Under the pieces are notes generated by a model. It searched no databases. It was not told the origin of the DNA and was given only the letters and a program-made list of their open reading frames with translations. Positions 26,246 through 36,044 of a DNA stretch of 64,000 nucleotides are shown piece after piece. Source of the DNA: an uncultured Mediterraneibacter sp. (GTDB taxonomy: Bacteria > Bacillota > Clostridia > Lachnospirales > Lachnospiraceae); contig NZ_CAKRDI010000003.1 of the NCBI RefSeq assembly GCF_934309415.1, positions 62,001-126,000 on the forward strand, written 5' to 3'. Made by a program: the position numbers and the translations under genes. How positions within the stretch are numbered: position 1 is the first letter of the stretch; each line of letters opens with the position of its first letter.

Positions 26246-29200
26246 ATGAGACCGAGAAGACTGACGATGCAGGCATTTGGATCATATGGCAAACATACGG
26301 TGATTGATTTCACCAGAGTGAATCAGAATCTGTTCCTGATTACGGGAGATACAGGTGCGGGAAAAACAACTATTTTTGATGCCATTGTATTTGCTCTTTA
26401 TGGGGAGGCAAGTTCTGGAAACAACAGGAAAGACGGAGTGGAACTTCAGAGTCAGTTCGCCGGACTGGATCTGGAACCTTTTGTAGAGCTGGAATTTACG
26501 GAGAAGATAGGAAATGGAGAAGAGGTGTATCTCGTCCGTCGTTCTCCAAGGCATGCAAGACTAAAAAAGAGAGGAAAAGGAACGGTAGATACTGCAGAGA
26601 GAGTTTCTCTGATCCTCCCGGATGGAACGGAGTATCCGCAGAAAGAAACAGATAAAAAACTGGAAGAAATCGTGGGACTCACCAAAGGACAGTTTATGCA
26701 GGTGGCGATGATCGCACAGGGAGAGTTCATGGAGCTTCTTCGGGCAAAATCGGATGATAAAAAGGTGATCTTCCGCAAACTGTTTAATACGGAGCTTTTT
26801 CAGAAAATTGTAAATGAGCTGGCAGACAGGCGCCGGGCAAAGCAGGGAGAAATGGCGGAGATCCGCACAGTATGTCAGACAGAGACAGCGCATCTTATCG
26901 TGCCGGAAGGATATGAAAAACGAGATGCGCTGGAACTTTTAAAGGAGAAGATCCTGAAAGCAGAACGATTGTCTGTTACGGATATGGAACAATTGCTGGA
27001 AGAACTGAAGGAATTGAATGAAGAACTGCAAAAGAATTGTGACCAGGCACAGCAGGAATATGAACAGGCTTCAGGAGAAAGAGACAGAAAACGAGATGCC
27101 TTCAGATCTGCAAAAGAGCTGTTGGAATTATTCCAGCAAAAGGAAGAGGCAGAGCAGATTCTGAAACAATGTGAAGAAGAAAAAGAAGCAATTGAAGAAT
27201 CGGTCAGACTGATGAAACAGATTGAAGCTGCTTATGAGATTCAGACTTTATATCAGAGGTATAAAGAGCAGATGGATCGAGTAAACAGTACAGAGAAGAT
27301 GTTGTCCAAAAAGGAAGAAATACTTCCTGAACTGGCTGCATTTTATAAAGCGGAAGCAGTAAGGGAAGACGAGATAAAAGCTGTCCAGGAGAAAGAACAG
27401 GAGCAGTATACCCGAATTGAAGAACGCGTGGGAAAGGCACTGGAAATATTTGAAAGAATAAAGATAAAAGAGGCTGAGGCAGCAAAGAAGGAGAAGGCAG
27501 AGAGAAAGGCAGTAAAAGCATCAGAGGATGCAGCGTCTGTATTAGAAAAATATGAGCAGCAGGAAAAAGACTGGAGAAAGCAGCAGGAAGAACTAAACGG
27601 AGCAGATCAGTTACTGAAAGTTTTGGAGCTTCAGGAAGAAGAGCTGAATGGAGTACAATCGGAGGTTGACGAGGCAAAGAAGACCGGCAATGCAGTTGCG
27701 GCACAACAGAAAAAAGCTATAAAGGCATTGAATGAATATGTAGCTGCACAGGAAAAGTATACAGCTAAAAATACAGAATTTCAGGAAAAACAGATGCTTT
27801 TTCTGGATGCGCAGGCAGGAATCCTGGCAAGGGAAAAGCTGCTTCCGGGACAGCCATGTCCAGTATGCGGATCGCTTGAACATCCAAATCCATGTAAGCT
27901 TTCAGAAATCCATGCCGAGATTACCAGAGAAATGATTGAGCAGTTGCGAATGGATTCAGATCAGTTATTAAATGAGATGAATCAAAAATCCAGGAATGCG
28001 GGAGCCACGGGAGAAGTGGTAAAAGGAAAAGAAGAGAAGCTGAACACAGCAATCAGTAAAATCCTTGAGCGTATGATAAAAAATGATCAGGACAGATTGA
28101 AGGAAAAGAAGAACGAAGATATAGAAAAGCTGGCGCTTCTTAAAGAGCAGTTTGAAGTCCTTCTGCTGAAAAATCAGGTTGATATTTTTGAAAAAGAATG
28201 GAAATTACTCCTTAATCAGAAAGCGCATCTGTTAAAGGAAATCAGTAGAATCCTTGAAAGCTGGAAGAATATGCTGTCTTCTGAAAAGGAAGAAGTGGTG
28301 AAGAAGGCTGAACAGCTGGCTCAGATTAAAGAACAGCTGCAGGGGACAGAAGAACAGAAAAAGAAGCTGAAAGAGAAAGCAGATGAAAAAGCAGATAGGG
28401 CAGCGCAGGCCAAAATTGAACTGGAAAAAAGTAAAACAGAATTGGAACAGTTAACATCTTCGCATGATTATGCATCAGAGACAGAGGCAAAACAGATTTT
28501 ACGGCAGGCGCAGGAGGCAAGGGAGAAAGCGGAAGAGGATTATAAAAAGGTAAGGGATTCTGTACAGAATGCGAGAACGGAAGTTGAAAATACAAAGACT
28601 CTGATACAAAGATATCGTCAGGAACTGCCAGAACAAAAGGCGGAAGCTGCTCAGAGAAAAGAAACGTATGAGAAAATCCGGGAAGAAAAAGATCTTACGG
28701 AAAATGAATGGAAACATTTCACGGAGAAGTATCAGAAGCAAGATACAGAAGCAATTCAGAAAAAAGCAGAAGATTACAGGACAAGGGTTGTTTCAGCTGA
28801 AAATCAAAAACAGACAACAGAGAAGCTGATTAAAAATCAGGAAAAACCGGTATTGGAAAATCTGTTGGAACAGAAGAAACTGGCTGAGAAGGATCTGGAA
28901 GCAAAGCAAATTCTGTTGAATCAGTATCAGGGCGAACTGAAAGTGGATCAGGATGTTTATCGTTCGCTTGCGCCTAAGATGGAAACACGTGCAAAGATCA
29001 TGGAGGAGCATAAACGCCTTGATACACTTTACAATCTTTTGGCTGGTAAGGTGACAGGAGCACGTATGGATCTGGAGACATTTGTACAGAGATATTATCT
29101 GGAACAAATTCTCTATGCAGCAAATACCAGATTCCTGGAAATGTCAGCAGGACAGTTTGAACTGAGAATGTATGATATAGAAAAGGCCGGAGAGGGGAAG

Positions 29201-29557
29201 AACCGTGGACTGGATCTGATGGTGTATTCAAATGTTACGGGGAAAGAACGTGAGGTCAGAACCCTGTCAGGAGGAGAATCTTTTATGGCAGCACTTTCGC
29301 TTGCATTGGGAATGGCAGATCAGATACAGGAAAATTCTGCTGCGATCAATCTGGATGTTATGTTTATCGATGAAGGCTTTGGTTCATTAGATGAACATTC
29401 CCGCAATCAGGCTGTAAAAGTGTTACAGCAGATGGCGGGAAGTTCAAAGATGATCGGAATCATTTCGCATGTTACTGAACTGAAGCAGGAGATCGAAGAC
29501 CAGCTGCTGGTAAGCAAAGATGAAACCGGAAGCCATATAAAATGGCAGATTAGTTAA
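26246..29557 (+). CDS. sbcC: Nuclease SbcCD subunit C (SMC-like ATPase)
   Basis: 1103 residues. N-terminal Walker A TGDTGAGKTTIFDAI (about residue 32), long coiled coils (about 180-510 and 600-930), a zinc hook CPVCG at Cys538/Cys541, ABC signature RTLSGGESFMAALSLALG and Walker B LDVMFIDEGFGSLDE near the C-terminus. It dimerises with SbcD for DNA end processing. It ends 8 nt before the convergent pfp gene. Confidence 0.95.
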   Translation: MRPRRLTMQAFGSYGKHTVIDFTRVNQNLFLITGDTGAGKTTIFDAIVFALYGEASSGNNRKDGVELQSQFAGLDLEPFVELEFTEKIGNGEEVYLVRRSPRHARLKKRGKGTVDTAERVSLILPDGTEYPQKETDKKLEEIVGLTKGQFMQVAMIAQGEFMELLRAKSDDKKVIFRKLFNTELFQKIVNELADRRRAKQGEMAEIRTVCQTETAHLIVPEGYEKRDALELLKEKILKAERLSVTDMEQLLEELKELNEELQKNCDQAQQEYEQASGERDRKRDAFRSAKELLELFQQKEEAEQILKQCEEEKEAIEESVRLMKQIEAAYEIQTLYQRYKEQMDRVNSTEKMLSKKEEILPELAAFYKAEAVREDEIKAVQEKEQEQYTRIEERVGKALEIFERIKIKEAEAAKKEKAERKAVKASEDAASVLEKYEQQEKDWRKQQEELNGADQLLKVLELQEEELNGVQSEVDEAKKTGNAVAAQQKKAIKALNEYVAAQEKYTAKNTEFQEKQMLFLDAQAGILAREKLLPGQPCPVCGSLEHPNPCKLSEIHAEITREMIEQLRMDSDQLLNEMNQKSRNAGATGEVVKGKEEKLNTAISKILERMIKNDQDRLKEKKNEDIEKLALLKEQFEVLLLKNQVDIFEKEWKLLLNQKAHLLKEISRILESWKNMLSSEKEEVVKKAEQLAQIKEQLQGTEEQKKKLKEKADEKADRAAQAKIELEKSKTELEQLTSSHDYASETEAKQILRQAQEAREKAEEDYKKVRDSVQNARTEVENTKTLIQRYRQELPEQKAEAAQRKETYEKIREEKDLTENEWKHFTEKYQKQDTEAIQKKAEDYRTRVVSAENQKQTTEKLIKNQEKPVLENLLEQKKLAEKDLEAKQILLNQYQGELKVDQDVYRSLAPKMETRAKIMEEHKRLDTLYNLLAGKVTGARMDLETFVQRYYLEQILYAANTRFLEMSAGQFELRMYDIEKAGEGKNRGLDLMVYSNVTGKEREVRTLSGGESFMAALSLALGMADQIQENSAAINLDVMFIDEGFGSLDEHSRNQAVKVLQQMAGSSKMIGIISHVTELKQEIEDQLLVSKDETGSHIKWQIS

Positions 29558-29565
29558 ATTTATAT

Positions 29566-30789
29566 TTATTTTCTGTAAGTAAATTTTGGAAGACCGTTTT
29601 CCTCAGGAACTTTTACGGTTCCCTGGATCAGAGGCAGTGCATAGTCGATGAACTGCTGGCCGATATCAGAACCATCGGCAGTGATCCAGGCAAGGGGAAC
29701 GGTCTTTTCCTGATTACAGATCAGGTTAACATCTTCAGGAACGTAGTCAACCTGATAATCAACAGAATCGGTGCGGTGGAAGGCAATCATTTTTCCGGTT
29801 ATACCTTCCAGTGCGGCTTTCACTCCGAAGGCACCGGAAGCAATGGCTTCTTTCTGATCTGTAGCAGAGATCATGGCAGAAGAACAGCGCTGGTTTACAT
29901 TCAGCTCGATAGAACGCACCTTTACACCAAGTTTTTCTTTAACAAGATTCTCCAGATACTTTCCGGAACCGGTCAGCATCTTGTGACCAAATGTATCAAC
30001 GCCGACATCACTGGCAAGTTCACAGATAAAAGTTCCGTTTCCATCGTTAATTCCTTCGGAGACGCAGACAACAAGATTGGATTTCTGTTCCAGTGCAGTT
30101 TTTACATCTTCAATGAACTTATCTGTATTAAAGGCTGCTTCTGGAAGGTAGATTAGAACCGGATTATCCCCTTCGAATTTACGGGCAAGAACACTTGCAG
30201 CGGTCAGCCATCCGGCATGACGTCCCATAATTTCTACAATAGTGACAGATTTTTTATTGTCATAGACAGAGGCATCGATACCAATCTCACGGACCGTGGA
30301 TGCAACGTATTTAGCTGCACTTCCGAATCCCGGAGTATGATCTGTCAGAACAAGATCATTGTCGATTGTTTTTGGAAGACCGATAAAGCGGATATCACTG
30401 TTACATTTTTCAGCATAGCGGGAAAGTTTGCTGACGGTATCCATGGAATCATTTCCACCAATGTAGAAGAAATAGCCGATATTGTAGTCTTCAAATTTTT
30501 TGAAAAGCAGAGGATATACCTCATCATTCAGATCCTCCGGAAGTTTATATCTGCAGGAACCAAGATAGGAGCCAGGTGTAGTTTTGATCAGTTCCAGATC
30601 CCCGGAATGTTCCAGTGTTTCCATATCCATGATGTTCTCACTTAAGAATCCTTCAATTCCATTGATCATACCATAGACTTTACCAATCTGATCTTCACGA
30701 TTCAATGCTTCATATACGACGCCATAAAGGCTGGCGTTAATAACAGCAGTTGGTCCGCCGGACTGTCCGACGATTGCGTTTTTTTTCAT
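29566..30789 (-). CDS. pfp: Phosphofructokinase, probably PPi-dependent
   Basis: 407 residues. GQSGGPTAVINAS at the N-terminus, GGNDSMDT (about residue 103), and PKTIDNDL (about 139). The Asp in GGND where ATP-type enzymes have GGDGS, and the Lys of PKTIDND, are the usual marks of pyrophosphate-dependent enzymes. PRFSGRHAGWL-type motif here is IMGRHAGWLTA. Catalyses reversible fructose-6-phosphate phosphorylation in glycolysis. AGGAGG lies upstream of the ATG. Monocistronic, convergent with sbcC. Confidence 0.88.
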   Translation of the reverse strand: MKKNAIVGQSGGPTAVINASLYGVVYEALNREDQIGKVYGMINGIEGFLSENIMDMETLEHSGDLELIKTTPGSYLGSCRYKLPEDLNDEVYPLLFKKFEDYNIGYFFYIGGNDSMDTVSKLSRYAEKCNSDIRFIGLPKTIDNDLVLTDHTPGFGSAAKYVASTVREIGIDASVYDNKKSVTIVEIMGRHAGWLTAASVLARKFEGDNPVLIYLPEAAFNTDKFIEDVKTALEQKSNLVVCVSEGINDGNGTFICELASDVGVDTFGHKMLTGSGKYLENLVKEKLGVKVRSIELNVNQRCSSAMISATDQKEAIASGAFGVKAALEGITGKMIAFHRTDSVDYQVDYVPEDVNLICNQEKTVPLAWITADGSDIGQQFIDYALPLIQGTVKVPEENGLPKFTYRK

Positions 30790-30960
30790 GATATTTTATC
30801 CTCCTGTTTCATCGAATTACAGTTGATTAGATGAGAGCTTTTTTAGATAAGCTCTGATTTAAAAATAAATAGTAATCTGAATAGCACTATAACTATAACT
30901 GAAATTACTGAATTTTACAATATAGTAAAGCAGGTATTAAGATAGTGCTGTTCCCAGGTA

Positions 30961-31103
30961 GTTACTGTTCCCAGGTAACCTGCAAACAGTAACGTATCTC
31001 GCCATTCAAAATCAGCTGCAACGATGGGTGAGATGCATTCAACCCCCAATATATATCTTCCTATCTACTCAGCAAAGTGATTAGATATGGTTTGAACAGT
31101 AAC
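30961..31103 (+). mobile_element. 143-bp repeat element, copy 3 (R1, diverged)
   Basis: Exactly 143 bp between GTTACTG and CAGTAAC. The third hairpin is changed on both sides (CCTATCTA opposite TAGATATGG), so pairing is kept. Left of it is a 16-bp partial duplication of the element end (GTGCTGTTCCCAGGTA, 30945-30960). Outside that, TTAAGATA occurs at 30937-30944 and 31105-31112, an 8-bp duplication offset by one base on the right. Elsewhere in the gap 30790-31236 there is a TATAAT at 31175 that may serve the next gene. Confidence 0.8.
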
Positions 31104-31236
31104 GTTAAGATAATGATGTTATGATGTGTCTTGAATAGTGATGATTTTTAGGCCACATGATAAGAAAAGTATGTTATAATAAAAAGAACTACGGCATTAG
31201 AGTGGGCAGTTAACAAACTATGCAGGAGGAATAATC

Positions 31237-32253
31237 ATGAAATATATTTCATTCGCAATCCCATGTTATAATTCAGAAGCCTATATGGAAAAGGCAATCA
31301 ATTCTATTTTGGTTGGTGGCGAAGATGTTGAGATTATTGTTGTAAATGATGGATCAAAAGACGGAACACAGGAGATTGCAGAAAAATATCAGGAGAAATA
31401 TCCAACAATTGTAAAAGCAGTTAAAAAAGAAAATGGTGGTCATGGAGATGCGGTAAACTGTGGACTGCTTCATGCAACAGGAAAATATTTTAAAGTGGTA
31501 GACAGTGATGACTGGGTAGATGAAGAATCACTGAAGAAGATTCTGGAGGTAATCAAGGGATTTATTGAAGCAGACGAGCAGGTAGATATGGTTATTTCAA
31601 ACTATGTGTATGAGAAAGTAGGAATGACACATAAAAAGGTAATTCGTTATGATAACGTACTTCCGGAGAATAAGATTTTCCGCTGGGAAGATATGGGACG
31701 CTTCCATCTGGATCAGTATATTCTGATGCATTCTGTTATCTACAGAACAGAAATGCTGAAGCTTTGCCAGCTTGAATTGCCGAAGCACACATTCTATGTA
31801 GATAACATTTATGTATATTATCCACTTCCGCATGTGCGTACCTTATATTATCTGAATGTAGACTTTTACAGATATTTTATCGGAAGAGAAGATCAGTCGG
31901 TAAATGAGAAGGTTATGATCAGCAGAATTGATCAGCAGCTCTTTGTAACTAAGAAAATGATTTCCATGTACGAACTGCGTATGATCACAAGTAAGAAGTT
32001 GAGAAAATATATGGTGAACTATCTTGCGATTATGATGACAGTATCTTCGATTCTCTGTATCAGATCCAAGAAACAGGAAAATCTGATCAAAAAGAAAGAG
32101 TTGTGGGATTATCTTAAAAAGAAAGACTATAAGACTTATATAAAGATTCGTTATGGAATTCTTGGACAGACAATGAATCTGCCGGGCAGATCAGGAAGAA
32201 AGGTATCTTCACTGGCCTACAGTGTGGCGAGAAGACTGATTGGATTTAACTAA
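31237..32253 (+). CDS. Family 2 glycosyltransferase
   Basis: 338 residues. GT-A fold: FAIPCYNSEAYMEKAI at the N-terminus, VNDGSKDGTQEIA, KENGGHGDAVNCGL and the metal-binding VVDSDDWVD (about residue 93). The C-terminal part is basic. No transmembrane helix. The sugar and acceptor are unknown; similar stand-alone enzymes in Clostridia add sugars to lipid or polysaccharide acceptors. AGGAGGAATA ribosome site. Confidence 0.88.
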   Translation: MKYISFAIPCYNSEAYMEKAINSILVGGEDVEIIVVNDGSKDGTQEIAEKYQEKYPTIVKAVKKENGGHGDAVNCGLLHATGKYFKVVDSDDWVDEESLKKILEVIKGFIEADEQVDMVISNYVYEKVGMTHKKVIRYDNVLPENKIFRWEDMGRFHLDQYILMHSVIYRTEMLKLCQLELPKHTFYVDNIYVYYPLPHVRTLYYLNVDFYRYFIGREDQSVNEKVMISRIDQQLFVTKKMISMYELRMITSKKLRKYMVNYLAIMMTVSSILCIRSKKQENLIKKKELWDYLKKKDYKTYIKIRYGILGQTMNLPGRSGRKVSSLAYSVARRLIGFN

Positions 32254-32284
32254 ATAAAGGTTTAACGAGCTTTTGAGCTTATGT

Positions 32285-32317
32285 GTTACTGTTTACAGCT
32301 ATGCTGTGAACAGTAAC
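32285..32317. mobile_element. Solo 33-bp R1 module with near-perfect target duplication
   Basis: CAG-CTATG-CTG subfamily, like the end module of the copy at 54140. Flanks GCTTATGT (32277-32284) and CCTTATGT (32318-32325) match in 7 of 8 bases. Confidence 0.8.
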
Positions 32318-32416
32318 CCTTATGTCGTAAACGATAATAAAATGTACAAAATTACATTGACTAAACAAAATTACAGTGCTATGATTAAGAAAAATGATGT
32401 ACAGGAGGAATTCACA

Positions 32417-32791
32417 ATGAAAACACTTGAAACAAAAAATGCACCAGCAGCAATCGGACCATATTCACAGGCTAAAATGGTAGGAAACTTCGTATTCGCA
32501 TCAGGTCAGATCCCGGTAGATCCGGCTACAGGCGAAGTTGCAGGAGACAAGATTGAAACTCAGGCAGAGCAGTCATGCAAAAACGTTGGAGCAATCCTTG
32601 AAGAAGCTGGTCTTACATTTGACAATGTTGTAAAGACAACATGCTTCCTTGCTGATATGGCAGATTTCGCTGCATTCAATGCAGTTTATGAGAAATACTT
32701 CACAAGCAAACCGGCTCGTTCCTGTGTTGCTGTAAAACAGCTTCCAAAGAACGTTCTGTGCGAAGTAGAAGCAATTGCAGTAGCAGAATAA
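32417..32791 (+). CDS. ridA: RidA family enamine/imine deaminase
   Basis: 124 residues from ATG 32417 with ACAGGAGGAATTC; the longer frame runs back through the R1 module and is rejected. Family marks are AIGPYSQA, FVFASGQIPVDP, CKNVGAILEEAGLTFDNVVKTT, RSCVAVKQLP and the ending CEVEAIAV, including the substrate-binding arginine. Detoxifies 2-aminoacrylate and related imines from PLP enzymes. A terminator follows, then a YheO-like regulator. Confidence 0.95.
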   Translation: MKTLETKNAPAAIGPYSQAKMVGNFVFASGQIPVDPATGEVAGDKIETQAEQSCKNVGAILEEAGLTFDNVVKTTCFLADMADFAAFNAVYEKYFTSKPARSCVAVKQLPKNVLCEVEAIAVAE

Positions 32792-32815
32792 ATCATAAAA
32801 GAGATAAAGTAAGAA

Positions 32816-32840
32816 GGGGATGTTTCGACACCCCCTTTTT
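32816..32840 (+). terminator. Terminator after ridA
   Basis: GGGGATGT-TTCG-ACACCCCC followed by five T; one mismatch in the stem. Confidence 0.85.
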
Positions 32841-32858
32841 GCATTTCAGGAGAATACT

Positions 32859-33536
32859 ATGAAAGACCATCATGTGATATTAACAGAAACAGATCGGGCG
32901 ATTCTTGAATCTTACAGTGCTATGCTGGAAGGACTTTCTATGTATCTGGGCGAAGGGTATGAACTGGTGCTTCACAGTCTGGAGGATTATTCCAGTTCCG
33001 CAGTTAAAGTGATCCATGGATTACACACGGGAAGAACGGAAGGTGCGCCGCTCACAGATCTGGCGCTGGATCTTCTGGAAGAGATGCAGAAAGAAGATGC
33101 GGACAGCCGTGGAGTCACATATTATACTCATAATAAAAAAGGAGAACCATTGAAATCAGTGACGATTCCGGTTCGTGGAGAAAAAGCCCGAATCATTGGA
33201 TTACTGTGCATTAATTTTTATCTGAATACGCCGCTCTCAGAATATATCAGTAATTTTGTGGCCTGTGGTCTTAAATCACAGGAGCAGTATGAAAACCGTA
33301 AAGAGAATTTTTCTACAAGCAGTGTGGAACTTCTGGAGGATATGGCAGAAAGAATTCGCCAGGAAGTTATGGCAGACAAAGAAATTACATCTGCCAATCG
33401 AAATAAAGAAATCATCCAGAGACTTTACAAGAAGGGTGTTTACAACATGAAAGATGCTGTTGGAAGAACGGCAGAGATTCTTGGAATCAGTAAGAATACA
33501 GTGTATATGCATCTTAGAAATCTGGAGGATGTCTGA
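32859..33536 (+). CDS. YheO-like transcriptional regulator (PAS-like + HTH)
   Basis: 225 residues from ATG 32859, after CAGGAGAATACT. The N-terminal YheO/PAS-like domain (YELVLHSLEDYSSSAVKVIHG; GLLCINFYLN) covers residues ~10-120. A C-terminal helix-turn-helix (GRTAEILGISKNTVYMHLRNLE) covers ~195-222. Related regulators (DauR type) control amino-acid catabolism and are often beside ridA, so it may control ridA or a linked pathway. Its last codons, including the TGA stop, are inside the left end of an R2 repeat. Confidence 0.85.
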   Translation: MKDHHVILTETDRAILESYSAMLEGLSMYLGEGYELVLHSLEDYSSSAVKVIHGLHTGRTEGAPLTDLALDLLEEMQKEDADSRGVTYYTHNKKGEPLKSVTIPVRGEKARIIGLLCINFYLNTPLSEYISNFVACGLKSQEQYENRKENFSTSSVELLEDMAERIRQEVMADKEITSANRNKEIIQRLYKKGVYNMKDAVGRTAEILGISKNTVYMHLRNLEDV

Positions 33537-33679
33537 AAAATCATTTTTGTAATCTGTATGTCCCACTTCGTGGAATAGTTTACCCTTATTCGGCTGACGT
33601 AGCTCGTTGCGTCAGCCTTATTTAAGCAAAGATCTTCACAAATTATGACATACATCTTACAGAAAGTATTTTTCAGACA
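33530..33679. mobile_element. R2 repeat element, ~150 bp with ~33-bp inverted ends
   Basis: Left end TGTCTGAAAAAT...TGTATGTC and right end GACATAC...TTTTTCAGACA match over ~33 bp with about five differences. The core has the stem GGCTGACG / CGTCAGCC. No target duplication is recognisable. The left end supplies the TGA stop of the YheO-like gene. A diverged copy is at 9401, and end-like fragments (TGTCTGAAAAATAG at 36661, a longer match near 49208-49245) suggest more. Confidence 0.65.
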
Positions 33680-33762
33680 TACTTTGGGAAATGAAAGAAT
33701 CATAAGTATAAATCCTATATTCAGAGTATAAAGTGAAATTCAAAGAATAAATATAAAGAGTA

Positions 33763-35547
33763 ATGAGAAATCAATTGGAGCAGTTTGTTATGCCGAGTCA
33801 GAAATTAGAAAACTTATTAAACCTTGCCCTGGATGCAACTGAATCAGAACGGGAGAATTCTTTGAATCTGGATGTTGGATATAATCCGATAGAAAGAGAA
33901 TGGACGTTGATCGTGCAATATACCGGGAGTCTGGAACGGGTTCGAGAGCTCGCCGAAAGTGTTGTGGAATTATTAAATGGGTATGCGATTATTACAATTA
34001 AAGAATCACAGATAGAACGCTTAACACAAATTATAGAAATTAATTATGTAGAAAAGCCAAAACGATTCTATTTTCAAGTGGCAAATGGAAGACGGGTGTC
34101 CTGCATTGGGGAAGTGCAGGATACACGTCTTTCTTTGTATGGACAGGGAATATTAATCGCAGTAATAGACAGCGGAATTGATTATGCAAATCTGGATTTC
34201 CGAAATGAAGACGGAACAACAAGGATAAGGGCGTTGTGGGATCAGTCGTTAATCCCGAGACCTGGAGAGATGCCGCCTGAAGGTTATGCAATTGGAGTCG
34301 AGTACACGGGAGCGCGGATAAACGAAGCATTAAAACAGCCGGATGTGATACAGAGAAGGGCGATTGTGGCTACACAGGATATATCCGGACATGGGACGGT
34401 AGTGACAGGAATTGCAGCAGGAAACGGAAGAGTGAGTGGCGGACTTTATGCAGGGGTAGCACCAAGGAGTGAATTAATTGTTGTGAAAATGGGAAATCCG
34501 AGTAAAGAAGGGTTCCCGAGGACAACGGAGTTGATGCAGGGGGTAGATTATGCAGTGCGTAAAGCGATAGAATATCAGATGCCGATTGCAATCAATATCA
34601 GTTTTGGGAACACGTATGGATCACATGATGGAACCAGTCTGGTGGAGCGATATCTAAATTCTATCTCTGAAACCTGGAAAAATGTGATTTGCGTGGGAAG
34701 TGGAAACGAAGGGACAGCGGCAGGGCATGCGGCAGGGCTATTAGAAGTGGGAAAAAGAACAGAAGTACAACTTGCGGTGCAGAATCGAGAGCCATCGTTG
34801 AATGTGCAGATCTGGAAATCTTACGTGGATGAGATAGAAGTTGAAATTATAAATCCATCCGGTGTCAGCACCGGGAGAATCAGTGAGATTTTAGGAACAC
34901 AGAGAATTACATTGGGTGATACAGAATTATTGATTTATTATGGAGAACCTAAACCATATACGGTCAGGCAGGAAATCTATATTGATTTTTTGCCTGGAGA
35001 GTCTTATATCAGTCCGGGAGTGTGGAAAATTCAGTTGAATCCGGGAAGTATTGTGGATAAGGAATGGCAGATGTGGCTTCCGGCGCAGGCCGCGCTTAAT
35101 GTAGGAACGGCATTTCTTTCACCAAACAGTGCTACTACGTTGACGATTCCATCGACGGCATCTCTGGTGATTACTGTAGCAGCATATGATGGCCTGACCT
35201 TTACTTATGCGGATTTTTCAGGACGCGGACCGGCGAGAGTGTATGAGGGGAGAGAAGTAACAAAACCGGATCTGGCAGCCCCGGGAGTGAATGTAACTGC
35301 CCCGGTTGTGGGCGGTGGTTATGCTCAGTTTACCGGAACTTCATTTGCCACTCCGTTTGTGACGGGAAGTGCAGCACTTTTGATGGAATGGGGACTTGTG
35401 CGGGGGAATGATCCATATTTGTATGGCGAGAAGGTAAAAGCGTATTTGCGGCGGGGGGCGAGAGAAATGCCTGGGTATAATGAGTGGCCGAATGGAGCAC
35501 TGGGGTATGGGGCCTTATGTACAGCCAAAAGTCTCCCTCATATGTGA
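33763..35547 (+). CDS. Subtilisin-like serine protease (S8, Csp-like)
   Basis: 594 residues if ATG 33763 is used; ATG 33790 is an alternative and neither has a strong ribosome site. The catalytic triad is complete: Asp in AVIDSGIDYAN (about 129), His in DISGHGTVVTGIAAG (about 209) and Ser in FTGTSFATPFVTGSAAL (about 530). No signal peptide. The N-terminal ~95 residues resemble the prodomain of clostridial Csp germination proteases, and the large insert between His and Ser is typical of that group. The role is unknown; spore-related processing is a guess. The 3' end abuts the truncated membrane gene. Confidence 0.88.
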   Translation: MRNQLEQFVMPSQKLENLLNLALDATESERENSLNLDVGYNPIEREWTLIVQYTGSLERVRELAESVVELLNGYAIITIKESQIERLTQIIEINYVEKPKRFYFQVANGRRVSCIGEVQDTRLSLYGQGILIAVIDSGIDYANLDFRNEDGTTRIRALWDQSLIPRPGEMPPEGYAIGVEYTGARINEALKQPDVIQRRAIVATQDISGHGTVVTGIAAGNGRVSGGLYAGVAPRSELIVVKMGNPSKEGFPRTTELMQGVDYAVRKAIEYQMPIAINISFGNTYGSHDGTSLVERYLNSISETWKNVICVGSGNEGTAAGHAAGLLEVGKRTEVQLAVQNREPSLNVQIWKSYVDEIEVEIINPSGVSTGRISEILGTQRITLGDTELLIYYGEPKPYTVRQEIYIDFLPGESYISPGVWKIQLNPGSIVDKEWQMWLPAQAALNVGTAFLSPNSATTLTIPSTASLVITVAAYDGLTFTYADFSGRGPARVYEGREVTKPDLAAPGVNVTAPVVGGGYAQFTGTSFATPFVTGSAALLMEWGLVRGNDPYLYGEKVKAYLRRGAREMPGYNEWPNGALGYGALCTAKSLPHM

Positions 35548-35648
35548 AAGCTAATGCCGTTCGCATCAAATACAAGTTCAATAACACAAAAAGCAAGCGG
35601 CATGTCATTGAGAATACTATATTTTTCCAACAATTCAAGGGGGATTAT

Positions 35649-36035
35649 TTTTTCTGTTTTTCAATGACTGTTGGTGTCATATGGGAATTCTTTGAATTCG
35701 GCATGGACTGGTTCTTTGGACTGGATATGCAGAAAGACTGGATCGTACCGGCCATCAACTCTGTGAAGCTGAATCCTACCGGTGCAAATGTTCCGATCCA
35801 TGTAGATGTTCAGTCTCTGGTCGTTAACGGCGAGACCTGGGATCTTGGAGGATATCTTGATATCGGTATTGTTGATACTATGAAGGATCTGATCGTAAAC
35901 TTTATCGGCGCAGTCGTATTTTCTATCATCGGTATACTGTATCTGCGAAACCGTGGAAAAGGAAAGCTGGCAGCTTCTCTGATCCCGCAGGTACGCAGCA
36001 AACAGGAAGAAGACCATTCTTCTAAAGATCAGTAA
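35649..36035 (+). pseudogene. C-terminal remnant of a multi-spanning membrane protein
   Basis: The sequence from FCFSMTVGVIWEFFEFGMDWFFG to the stop resembles the C-terminal part of a ~250-residue Lachnospiraceae membrane protein, with DTMKDLIVNFIGAVVFSIIGILYL and a basic tail. The N-terminal membrane half is missing. The frame can be extended back to 35484 only through the end of the subtilase gene and an unrelated stretch. A deletion or insertion event bringing in the subtilase may have removed the 5' half. Confidence 0.65.
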
Positions 36036-36044
36036 GATCCACAG

